This document shows, in pieces, positions 25,901 through 35,727 of a stretch of 64,000 nt of DNA. Below the pieces are notes generated by a model. The model ran no database searches. It was given only the letters and a program-made list of their open reading frames with translations, and was not told where the DNA came from. This DNA comes from Litoditis marina (lineage: Eukaryota > Nematoda > Chromadorea > Rhabditida > Rhabditidae), in contig OZ038435.1 in assembly GCA_964036275.1 (NCBI GenBank), forward strand, positions 310,001 through 374,000. Reading direction: 5' to 3'. The translations under genes and the position numbers were made by a program. The first letter of the stretch is position 1, and every line of letters starts with the position of its first letter.

Positions 25901-28900
25901 AACTCGGTACTCTCCATTTACACCCGTAACCCCTAGCAAATTACAAAATATTTCATAAAAATCATTTGTATTCTCGCTTTTTGCGCTCGGGAATGTTGGT
26001 ACACTGTAGGAGTTCATATAGAAATTGCGAAGACTATTTGCTTCCCCTTGCAAGACAGGGACTATGTTTGGAGTTTGATCTTGATCCTTGTGCTTTTCGG
26101 TAGAAATTTATATATTTAGGAGATGTGTCTAGTTCAAACAACAATATTAAGATGTAGCGAGGTCAAACTACAAGCGAGGGGAGGGTTCATAGGGAAGGAG
26201 GGAGGGGAGAGTTTATAGTTTGTTCCCGTTGCTTTTCCGTGAAAATTTCTGAGTTTAGGGGGTATTGCTATTGCGATCAAACTACAACGAAAATTTGCAG
26301 GACTGACAGCCATGTGGCGTGCCGAGGGGAAGGACTGTGTGTTTGTGGAGATGTCCCGCGGGGTCAACCACAACCCTCACATGGTCATCGAGTGTATTCC
26401 ACTGCCCGACGAAGTGGGAGAGACGGCGCCCATCTACTTCAAGGTAATCACAACTATTAACTCTACTTTTGAGCAATATCGGAAAATTTTTCCTGTTTTC
26501 CATACAAAATCATCAACTTTGACCCATTCAAATCAAATTACAGGTGTGTCAAGGTAATATATTCTGAATTAATTTTCTACCGGTTACGGCCTTGCATCAG
26601 TTTAACTAAACCTTGTTCTCACCGAGAACTATGCTAATTCCACGAAAAATTTTCTTCCGAAAAAGTCGATCATGTTTGATCTATCTATTATCTTGTTGTG
26701 TGGATGGTGTATGAGCGAATCAGCCAGGGTCAAGATGTGAAGCAGATCAGTTGTCTTATAAGGTTGTTAGGTTTATTTAGTTAATTGGAAGTGTGATTCC
26801 TATTATTGAGAGATGGAGTACTCAGAAGGGAGGGATCAAAAGCGTTAACGTTTTTTTCACGACTTTAGCACCTTAGAACACTGGAGGTTCCATTTCTTCG
26901 ACGAAACAGTTCTGGAGAGCCAATTCTGTCTTTTTCGTCCAATAAATGGTCACACTTTATCAAAATGATGAGTCTGTACGCACTTTTACGACAAGGTTAC
27001 GCGAGTTTTTTGAGCGGCCGTCACACGGTCACATGCTGTTTTCGTTGGCCGGTTACGGTAGTTGTTTGTGCCTTCGGTCGAAGCGCAAATTTGTTATCGT
27101 TTTCGCGAATTTTGTAAGACTTGACGGGTGTGTTTATGTATTTGCAAGAACTGCAGATAGCAAGTGACTGATTGAATGTGGGAACTGGTCGGAATGCTGG
27201 CTGACTCTAATCATGGGGGTTGGATTAATCAGTTAGTAATCAGATAGTTGGGGAAGGGATTGAATATAGATTAGTTGTGTTGTGAAGGTGGAAATAGATT
27301 GGTGAAGATTGTTATTTAGTGTTTCCAACCTCTTCTTCCTGTTTCACAGTCAACTACAGTTGAACTAGAAACCAGTGCATGTACGAGGTAACAAGGTTGC
27401 TAGATTACACATACCATATTACCTGGAAGATGTCAGATGTTAATCTTTGAAAATGTGTCAGAACGCGTTAATTGTTTCGGGACGCAGCGGCAGTTCCTAT
27501 TTGGTTTTCTTGCGAATTTGCTCGCTGCGTGCCTGTTTTGATGGAATGTGCGATAGGTAATGGAGTGAGATACGCGGCGACCCTTCACTAACCTTTCCCC
27601 TCTTTCTCTATCTCTCTCTCCATTCGAAAACACGAAAAGGAACGCGGAACTTGGAATTTTAATGAGTTTAGTAGATGTTCTGTTGGCTAAGTGTTACTCA
27701 CCGTTCAATAGAGTTTACTAAGACTGATCAATCTTGGTTCATTGAAGATGAACTAGGTGTTGTAGTAGTGCTAGTGTACAGTGAGAGCAAGTCATGGAAT
27801 TCAGAAAACAAGAATGACACACATTTTTAAGTATTTGTAGGATGTGGTTGATTTTGTACTGTTACTGTCCAGTTTTTCTGCTTTTCCAGCTTCTATTTAA
27901 TACCGAACACAGACCGTTAAAGTTTGCAAGTCGATGAAAAGAGAATTCATTACTAGGACAGGGGTACTACTATTCTGTAGTTTTTCTTACCTTCATGTTG
28001 AAGTGTAAGCTGGGGAATGCCACTTGTTGCTGGGAGGGGCAAGACTGCCTCTGGTATAGTTGGTCACTATCGACAACATGGTTCTGCAGTTTTCTTACGT
28101 TTGGCTTATTTTCGATGGCGTACGGCACACTTACAGTAAGCTGGATCAAGTGTTTTTGGAATAAGGTAAACAACACGGAACCGTGAGATAAAAGTGGTTC
28201 ATGTCCTTATCCTGCTACGTGATTGATGATAACGGTTTGTGGAATGCGGTGTGTAAACTGGGTTTCGCGCTCTGGCGCCCCATGGTCTGCTGTTTTTGAC
28301 AAAATTGCGCTAACTTGAGTTATGACGTATCTTCGAACAACGTTTCGTTGATGTGCTGTGTGAGTTTTGTGAGAAACGAAAGTTTATCACGCACAAAACG
28401 GTTCTCATTCTGAAAAGTTTAGAATATTTTCGAAAAACAAACACTGTTAGGTTAGAAAGCTCCAACAGTGTATTCTTGATTTATACGTTCGGTGGTATCG
28501 CACTAACCTGAAGTTTCAGGTGAACCTGTATTATTAGACCTAATTGTCATAAGTCATAAGCGTGGCTTCAACATATCATCCCGATAAGCTTAGTCAGAGT
28601 CTGTAGATCAAAGTTGGACTAGTTCGGGGATATGTTTGAAATTTAAACTAAATAAGTAATATTTGACCTTATTCTCATGTGCATTGTTCCTACATACGAT
28701 CCATATGAGCATAGTCAGTGTATAGTCTCCAGATCAAAGTTGGACTAGTTCTAAGAAAGTGTTCCAAATAGGGTCTGTGCGGAATGTTTTGTATTCTTGT
28801 TCTAAACACTTTTCTTCATAGTATGTTGTGGATTAGAAGGGTGCGGTTGTGATTCGATTAGTCTCCTTCCTACGAATAAATGTTCATCGCGTCACGCCCT

Positions 28901-29027
28901 TTCCTCTCGTTTTCTATCCATATGGAAGAAAATATTGTAGATTGGAGGGTTTCCAGAAAGTTTACTCGGAGGCTCGGAGCACTCATGGCTATTTGTTTTT
29001 TTGGTTCTATGAATTTGTGAGAGCAGA

Positions 29028-29062
<35 letters not shown>

Positions 29063-30902
29063 AGTGAGTGAGTGATTGGAGCTGTCGATGGCACTTTACG
29101 TTACCTTATTCAAAGAATCATGAGGGTATTTTGTTTCATCGAAGTTTGGGAGAGGACTGTCATTTATGCTCCACTAGTTCCATTTATGCGGGCACTAGTG
29201 GCATCATGGTTATATTCTGATCATACAGCAGTAGAGTTTAATAATAATAAGCTTTATCAGTATATAGTTGGACAATCATATTTAGGTACGAAAACTGAAC
29301 CGGTTGAACTGATATGTGAGAAAAGGAGAAAAACTTGGGAACATATGATATTGCATGATAAAGAGTTGACAGAGTATCCACAAAAAAACAGACACTAAAC
29401 AGGCTACTTCAATATCGGCACTTATTTTCTTGCAAACTCATGAGTTTTTACGGATATAAATAAATATGCAAAACGGTTTTCTTTTTGTGGATTAGTCACA
29501 CCTTCCTTATATGTGATTCATAGATGAAATACACCCGTATATCTGACCGGGGATCCTTAACTTTTGCTTCAATCTGGACTGTGGGACCCTATCGGTTCTC
29601 CAAAATGTCCGCTTTCATCGGATATTACCTGTGAAGGACCTATGACTTTTCGCATTCTCTGCGGAGGAGATGTTTAACTCCTCAAACCGAGCATATTCAA
29701 CCTATGATCCGATTCTGACATTCCAATTCCTCCTATTTCAGAAGGCCATCAATGAATGTGAAGGCGAGTACACGGATAACAAGAAGTTGATTGAGATCAA
29801 AGATCTGCGCAGGCAAATTCCCAGAGGATTCAGGTGTGTTACCTAAAATAGTTCGGTTTGTACGTCGATTTTCATTCCCACAGAGGAGTTCCTTTCTCAG
29901 ATTCAAATTTGACTTTGGTTCTTAGTGCAAATATAGAGTCGTTGACATATTTTGTATAAATAGTCCGACAATTGAGTCACTTGGAACAATGGCTTCAGTT
30001 TTTTGTATATAAGCACTGTGATGAAATGGGAGTGCTTGTATTTGTCAGACCAGTTTTACCATAACTCGTTTCATTTTACTTTTAGTCAATTCGAATACAA
30101 TTTCGAATTTCAGCTTCATGGCCATCGATTTTGGTCTCCAGAACGGCTACGCTCACGTTATTGAGAATCCCGAGCTGTTTCCAGCCACATTCGCTCATGT
30201 AAGTCTGTTTGCACACCACATAATTATTTTCATGACTTCATAGGAACTCGGCGGTTAGTAACCCGCTAGTAGCGGTTCGATCGAACGGTTTCTTATCGGT
30301 TTAGTAGGTGAGTAATTCATGTAAACCTTAATGAATGGACACAGAACCCTTGTATCAGGATAGTATAGGATAGATTTGTTCGGAGATATTTGATCCTGTT
30401 TGTATTAGATTAGTAATAAGAACTATAAGAAGTTTTATAATACATAAATATTGTTTCGCATACCTGTTTTGGTCTTGAGAAGAACAACCTGATAGCTAGC
30501 ATTATTCTAAATGTTTCCTTTCTTATCAGGCTCTCTGATTCGCTTTATGATTAGGATTACGTGTTTGTTTGTTTTGCAACAAAGTATAGTGTTTCACTCA
30601 AAATACATCCTATTTTAAATGTAAATAAAGTGTCTGAAAAGTTGTTAAACGTACTCGCTCGCTATGCTCGGGTACGCTTATCGAGCTTATTTTTTTCCCA
30701 ACCCTTTGAATCGTTTGATTCGAGTTCATCATTAGTATCTAATTGTTTTCAGGAAATTATCGCTGGAATGCTGGATCTACTGCCCAACAAATGGAGGAAA
30801 CGGGAGAAACAGGAATTCGGTGAGGTGAAGAAGAAGTGTGATGCTATGAAGACTGCCTGGGAACCCTATGATTGGACGAAGAAAATAAACAAAGAGGGAT
30901 AG
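13970..30902 (+). CDS. CWF19L2: CWF19-like protein 2 (CwfJ family), splicing factor, 12 exons
   Basis: Exons are 13970-14080, 14492-14641, 15413-15481, 16002-16085, 16769-16885, 18224-18344, 23638-23732, 25142-25271, 26301-26443, 29742-29833, 30114-30198 and 30753-30902 (stop). All have GT/AG borders and agreeing phases, giving 448 residues. Recognisable family blocks in order are: DKNKIHAKILKAEMKGD (about 76-92); VVVLMRRDKTGNVVP; a DEMVREEKTGSAEDQ block; the CwfJ C-terminal domain 1 (about 220-340) with HCLIVPTGH and the HIT-like NHNPHMVIECIPLP; and domain 2 (about 341-448) with the FGLQNGYAHVIE and GGMLDLEP-like IAGMLDLLPNKWRK blocks, ending EPYDWTKK. CwfJ proteins act at late spliceosomes and intron-lariat turnover, a known family role. 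The N-terminus is much shorter than in vertebrates. The first exon resembles an internal block of the family and starts two bases after a possible acceptor, so upstream exons may be missing. Confidence 0.9.
14672..14684. repeat. Poly-G tract, 13 bases
   Basis: This homopolymer lies in the intron after exon 2 of the CWF19L2 gene, about 30 bases past the donor. Confidence 0.9.
19584..19608. repeat. Poly-C tract, about 25 bases
   Basis: This long C homopolymer lies in the large (5.3 kb) intron of the CWF19L2 gene. Its exact length should be treated with caution, because homopolymers are prone to sequencing error. Open frames through it encode only a proline run and are not called. Confidence 0.9.
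20728..21578 (-). CDS. Small secreted PAN/apple-type protein, nested in CWF19L2 intron
   Basis: Three exons (21578-21431, 21146-20941 and 20832-20728) join in phase into 152 residues. Residues 1-21 form a clear signal peptide (LFIFCLLPLTLA, likely cut near TTE). The mature part has six cysteines spaced as in PAN/apple folds: SECPQG, then EDCLKRCAEKPRCKAVNYF, then GFCELL and a late IRCKE. The CxxxC..C.A.NY..(x)n..C.L pattern is the typical signature. Apple domains bind proteins or carbohydrates outside the cell; the partner here is unknown. The exons are GC-rich compared with the surrounding intron. The gene lies wholly within the sixth intron of the plus-strand splicing factor gene and runs the opposite way. 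The start is the first ATG of the signal-peptide frame. Confidence 0.8.
22706..22799. repeat. Minisatellite with unit TTTTGCTCTATCACCTAG
   Basis: Five copies of TTTGCTCTATCAC, spaced by 3-10 bp, are separated by short variants of CTAG, CTAGTA and CTCC. It is intronic to the CWF19L2 gene. Confidence 0.85.
25341..25368. repeat. (GA)n microsatellite
   Basis: About 13 GA units lie in the intron following the exon at 25142-25271 of the CWF19L2 gene. Confidence 0.95.
26040..26290. repeat. Diverged tandem duplication, about 145 bp unit
   Basis: Two stretches share the order GTTTG(A)TC..., then TTGTGCTTTTCGGTAGAAATTT / TTGCTTTTCCGTGAAAATTT, then a TTTAGG(A/G)G tail and a TCAAAC end. The second ends with GATCAAACTACAACG, just before the splice acceptor of the exon at 26301. 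That places it in the acceptor region of the CWF19L2 gene. Confidence 0.5.
29035..29074. repeat. (GA)n followed by (TGAG)n microsatellite
   Basis: A GA run of about 13 units passes into four TGAG units. It lies in the 3.3 kb intron of the CWF19L2 gene. Confidence 0.95.
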
Positions 30903-31404
30903 GATTCATGTTTGTTGTGTTATTGTACATATAAAGCTTGTCATAATTATGTTTGTAGTTATTCTGTTTTCAAATGGCATCGTTTTGGGTGGCTATTGTT
31001 GGGTCGTTGGGTCGTACTTTCATTGTGAATCAACAAGAGCCAGTGGAAAATGCGCTAGCCAAGACGATTGGCGCAAACAGCGTCGGCTGTCACTTTTCGG
31101 TTGTGATAAGCCGGCTGGCTGCAGTTTATTTCCTTTCAAATCTGCAGATTTGGCACGAATCGGTTGTTTTTGTTTGTATATGTGAAGTTCTTCAATGGTA
31201 CTAACTACAAAAACTACGATTACAACTACGTGAGGAAGACGACTTACAAGTTATCATATTTATAGTGTTTTTACTTATGCATTACTTTTGTCAACATTTT
31301 GTATAACATTCTCACTATGGATTTGTCGTTCATATTGATAGTTTGATTTCTGAATGACCTGAATATTTGAATGTTCCAGATACATATAAATAGTCAATGA
31401 ATGT
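30903..31404. promoter_or_regulatory. Gap between CWF19L2 stop and the PEHE gene
   Basis: This is about 500 bp between two genes on the same strand. A TATAAA at about 30932 could serve as a variant poly(A) signal for the upstream gene. CATATAAATAG ends about 14 bases before the downstream ATG, so it may sit in the 5' UTR or be a TATA-like element. Overlapping short plus-strand frames at 30949-31204 show nothing recognisable. Confidence 0.35.
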
Positions 31405-32542
31405 ATGGCTCCGCGCACTCGCAGGTCTAAAACGACAGCAAGTGCAGTGATTGCTCCGGAGTACAAAATTCAGAGAAGGAAGACGTTCGAGAAGCGCATT
31501 CTTCGCTCGACCAATGTGCAGAAAAGGCTTCCGGCAAAACCGTTGAAGGTACGAGCTCATATTTTATTATTTTTGGGTCATTTTACCAGTTGCTCTAGAC
31601 ATCCTTGCGTACTGGTAGCTCATAGGCGGATTTCATGAGCAAGAGAAAATCTTGATGAGTACTAATGAAAACCTTTGCTTATGTAAATATGTAATATAGA
31701 AAATGTTGTATAGTTAAGAAATGCAGACAGAGTATTGTTGGAACAATCACACGTGTGTGCTACTTATCGCAGTTCATGTTGATAATAACCGAAAAGTTAT
31801 GCTTAACTGCTTTCTAGGACACAGAGATGTTTCCTCCGCGTCGGGCACGAATTAGAAGGAATAGTTCTTCTCTGATGAAGGAAAATGTGTCCATAGTGGT
31901 CGCCGAAGCAGCGCGTCCTCTCAAGGTTTGTCATCTCCTACACATCAAAATCAAGGTCTACAGTACCTATTGCTCAAATATGTTCACGTTGTAATGTTTC
32001 ATTTCAGATTGATGTTGCGACAACGTCCACATCACACATTTCAAAGGAGGAAGTACCAGTACCTAGTTTTCGATTGGTTAGTTAGCTAATACGTATGTAT
32101 GCCAAGTCGTTTCGCCTTGCAAATGTAGAAAGTGTTAGTTACAAAACCCTACCAAGTTATTCATGCTTTGTTTCGTTCAACTTTACTAACTTACTAAATA
32201 TATTGTATGTAACTAGAACACCTTTCGGCTTATTTAAGAAAGAGCCACTCGCACCGATTCGCTGGACGAAGCCATGCGAACACTTGGAAGACTCAGCATA
32301 TCACAAAATGCACGACAAACGCCAAAAGGAAGAGAGGCAGAATCTCAGAAGGTATGGATAGCAGAAATAGTCCGGTGGTAGGAAAATATTTCCTTAGTTC
32401 CCATTGAACACTTGGGTAATACAGTATTTTCAGAGACCGCATCTGGCGAAACGAGGAACGTGTGAGAGCTCGATTGTTGAGACTCATTCCGAGCCAAGAT
32501 CCGTTACCAGATGTTGTGATAACGGTTCATCGAAAAATATGA
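31405..32542 (+). CDS. Small PEHE-domain protein (MSL1/KANSL1-like), 5 exons
   Basis: Exons 31405-31548, 31818-31925, 32008-32076, 32239-32351 and 32434-32542 join in phase into 180 residues. The N-terminus is very basic (MAPRTRRSKTTAS, QRRKTFEKRI, PPRRARIRRN). The C-terminal half fits the PEHE domain: a VPVPSFRL strand-like entry, then WTKPCEHLEDSAYHKMHDKR, then EERQNLRRDRIWRNEERVR, matching the (P/S)xW/F..., ED.SDE.Y..RH, E..RR.R...R pattern of MSL1. PEHE domains in MSL1 and KANSL1 contact the MYST-type acetyltransferase MOF, which is known for the family. The protein is far shorter than MSL1 and lacks a visible long coiled coil. The assignment rests on pattern only; it could be another histone-acetyltransferase scaffold. 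Confidence 0.6.
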
Positions 32543-32563
32543 GTAGAATGAACATTATACAAC

Positions 32564-32569
32564 ATTAAA
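32564..32569 (+). terminator. ATTAAA poly(A) signal of the PEHE gene
   Basis: This ATTAAA variant lies about 22 bases after the stop codon. It overlaps the expected 3' end of the converging Tra2 transcript. Confidence 0.5.
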
Positions 32570-32580
32570 CCATGTTAAGA

Positions 32581-32586
32581 TTTATT
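32581..32586 (-). terminator. AATAAA poly(A) signal of Tra2
   Basis: A canonical AATAAA on the minus strand lies about 125 bases after the Tra2 stop. Confidence 0.7.
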
Positions 32587-32709
32587 AATTAAAAATGGAC
32601 ACGCAAGTACCATAGAGACCATAGTAAGAAAATACTAAACGCTAGCAAGTAACATCAACGGTATTTAAAATATTTACAGCAGATAGATAACGGAAAATTC
32701 ACAAACACT

Positions 32710-35467
32710 TCACGAGCGAGAACGGCTACGGCGGCGATCGTAGCGGGGGGAAGGCGAGCGGCGATAACTGAAAGTTAATATTGCAACTTTTCTGAACAGT
32801 AAATCTTAATAGTAAAACTAATTGACAAGTGAGTAAATGTTGGACAATCAAAACAACGTGATTTACACATATTTTTTACCAGTAAGAGGTTGCCTCTAGC
32901 CTGACAGACATACCAAGTTCTATGAACAACTTGAAATAGTTTCTATGCTATGAAAATTGAAAAATAAAACTACCTGCGGCGAGGGGATGGGGAGCGACGT
33001 CTATAGGAGTCTCTGCTGAAGCCGTCACGGTAGGAGTCACGTTTTCCTCTGCAAATTAGTGAAAATGTATTAAACCCAAATTTTTCTCCGCAAAACAGTG
33101 AATACGTATTAAAGCCGCACTGTCGTCTGTAAAAAAAAACATGCCCTCTTAAAGTGAACACATACTGAAAAAGCCTGATATTTCTTGGACACAAGAGGCG
33201 CATTCGAAAAACGTACCTATATTCTCCTCCAAAACCTCTTCCACGGCCACGCCCACCTCCAGATCCCATGTACTGACCAGGTGTAGGGGTATGAGCCCTT
33301 TTTGTCAGCGAGTAATCCACCCGAATCTGAAATGGAGAGAATACTTGAGAACAACAAATGAGCCTATACACATTGATGAAAACTGAGGCGTTCAGTGTTT
33401 CGGTCATGAATGTTGCTATAAAAAAGCGACCCGTCATATCACGGAAGGGACCAGGAACGGTTAAAAAAGTGTATATATATATAAATATATAATTTTACCT
33501 TGTGGCCATCAAGTTCCGAACCATTCAACTCTTCGCGGGCGGCAGTTGAATCGTCGATGGAATCGAAGTAGATAAAACCGAAACCGCGAGAGCGCCCAGT
33601 AGGATGATCGTACACGAGCTCGACCTTGAAATTAAACCACCATGAGGACACAGATTGATGTAGATTTATATAAAACCCTTTATAAGTAACCCTATACATA
33701 CCTTTTCAAGTTCACCGAATTTGCCGAAAACGTCGCGGAGGTCCTTCTCAGTGGTGTAGATACTCAGATTGAATACTCCGACGCATCTGAAATTGAAGTA
33801 TGAAATTACTGACTAAATGACGGAAAATGAAACGGGGCTAATTCGTTGAACGGCCAATCCAAGCAAAAAAAGGTATTTGAATACCTGAATTTTAAATCAC
33901 AACAACAAACCACAACGGTCTCTCGTCGTCCACTTCATTTTCAAGAAACTACAATACCACTCCATCAATAATAAAAACTAACGTTCAAAAAAATTACTGT
34001 AGACAAATGAGCACAAAAAAAGGTGCTTATTTCGAAATTGGATACACTTCTTAGATTTCCGTTCATTTTTTTGCTCTTCTTCGTGACGTTTCGACGAGAA
34101 CAGTTCAATTAACCATACCTGCTAGGATCCGGGTTTTCTCTAGAACGACCCCCGTATCCTCCACGACGACCACCTCCGCGGTAACGGGGAGGAGAACCGC
34201 GATGACGGACTGGTGAGCGGGAGCGGCTTCTGCTTGGCGAACGACGACTGCGCCGAACCACGCTAGAAGCATTCACCAGTAAGGTCCCGACTTTTCGACA
34301 AAAAGGAGGTTTTCAGATTTGAATACATGAAAATGTATGATTTGGAATCGAATTTGAACAAATTAAAAGAAGCCCCTTTTTCGTTTTCTTATGGCTATCC
34401 AGATAACTACGAAGCTATGACTGGAAATGTTGAAAGCACTACGAATAAATCACTCATATGCCAGATTGGATGGATCAGTATGTCTCAACAAAGGTCACAT
34501 AATATATAGAATTTTTGCAAAAAATTCAAACATGGAACAAACAAATAACTCACGGTGATCTGCTGATAGAGCGCGAGCGACCTCGGCTGCGAACGGGAGA
34601 CAGCGAACGGGTTCGCGATCTTGATGGCTCTCTATGATCCTGCAAAAAACATCATGATTCAGATAAAACTAATCATAGCAGCATTTTAAGTGTAACATTT
34701 CGTGTAACATCATGATCGTACAACTGCATGGATAAGTCATCATGCCACCACTCACCAAGTGACGAGTCTTGTGTCTTCCAATGTTTATCTTCTTTTTTCT
34801 TAAAAATTCCTTGCCCTACTGGTTTCATTGCCTTTTTCTCTCTTGTCTTCACCCTTCGCCTTTTTCTTTCTTGCTCTATCCCAGGAGTGATTGATTTCTT
34901 CAATATATGTATATGACATCATATCTGGCACACAAGGCTTTTAGGAACAGAACAGTAAGTCTGGAATTCATTGTAGGTGTTACCAAAAAATCGCTGTTTA
35001 GTATTTTACTCGAAACTGAAACCTCGAGGACCAAACTAGATATTAGTGCGTAATTTGTTATTTGAACAATATGTCGCTGATGTAGCATAATCTCCAAAAT
35101 ACACTTAGTTAGGAACACTGAACACTACTCCATCTAGCGGAGATGCTCCACACACCAAACAGACATCCTTCGAAACGGGCAGGGAGACTCAGGTACCGCA
35201 AAATAACGGCCGTATTCTCAGCATGAAAAAGGAGTAAAAGAGCACGCACGCGAACATTTAGAAGTGACGAAACAACTAGATTTCTGATATATACCTTCAC
35301 AAAAAAAAATAATTTGTAAGTATGTAAGTAGTCAGTAAATGGAGACCACGACTCTTTTTGAAATTTCACGGCCCATCAACACCTCACAAAAGACGATTCA
35401 CACAACTCTTTACCTTTCTTCGTGGCGACGACGAGGGCGATCTCGAACGGCTAACAGAACGCACCAT
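32710..35467 (-). CDS. tra2: Transformer-2 (Tra2) splicing regulator, RS-RRM-RS
   Basis: Exons in transcript order are 35467-35414, 34639-34554, 34262-34119, 33786-33702, 33624-33499, 33326-33217, 33048-32974 and 32767-32710. They join in phase into 245 residues. An N-terminal RS domain ([36 protein letters not shown]) leads to a Gly/Arg linker. A single RRM follows (about 95-172) with RNP2 CVGVFNLS and RNP1 RGFGFIYF. The Tra2-type linker ([20 protein letters not shown]) comes next, then Gly/Arg and a second RS tail ([17 protein letters not shown]). HTPTPG after the RRM is a hallmark of Tra2. It binds GAA-rich exonic enhancers and promotes exon inclusion in the nucleus (known for the family). 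Length is slightly below vertebrate Tra2. A candidate regulatory exon lies in the first intron. Confidence 0.93.
34756..34897 (-). promoter_or_regulatory. Candidate poison cassette exon of Tra2
   Basis: In the 774 bp first intron of Tra2, a purine-rich block reads on the minus strand with repeated AGAAAGAAAAAGG, AGAGAAAAAGG and AAGAAAAAAGAAG motifs. It ends at a strong donor (CACTTG/GTGAGT). A weak acceptor (ATTGAAG/AAATC, with no long pyrimidine tract) would give 142 nt. The frame from Tra2 exon 1 stays open through it, but 142 is not a multiple of three. The next exon would then be read GGA TCA TAG, stopping at once. Vertebrate Tra2 genes have a GAA-rich exon of this kind, bound by Tra2 itself, that lowers protein output. 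Here the function is inference; the acceptor is the weakest part. Confidence 0.45.
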
Positions 35468-35586
35468 ACCTGCCTGCGGAGCAAATGGTGATAAAATGAA
35501 AAGAAACCCAAAGCATCAAACGTGGAATAGAAAAAAGGGAATCAAACCCAAAAATCGAAAACAGCTAACACAGGAAAAGAAAACTG

Positions 35587-35592
35587 TTTATT
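35587..35592 (-). terminator. AATAAA poly(A) signal of the DUF4602 gene
   Basis: This is a canonical signal on the minus strand about 136 bases after the stop at 35728. It lies only some 120 bases before the Tra2 ATG. Confidence 0.6.
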
Positions 35593-35727
35593 AACCGTAT
35601 ATGTTAGATCTGTACAAAAAAACTATCCAGAGTTGAAGACTTGAGAGCACGCCAGCGTGAAAAACAAGAGGACGTTCAATAAAAATTAAAACCAGAACCA
35701 GCTGTACAGTGTAAACTAAATGAACTG

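Noticed and set aside
29072..29398. 108-codon plus-strand frame inside a CWF19L2 intron
   Set aside because: It runs out of a GA/TGAG microsatellite, has no ATG at its start and no similarity to the flanking family blocks.
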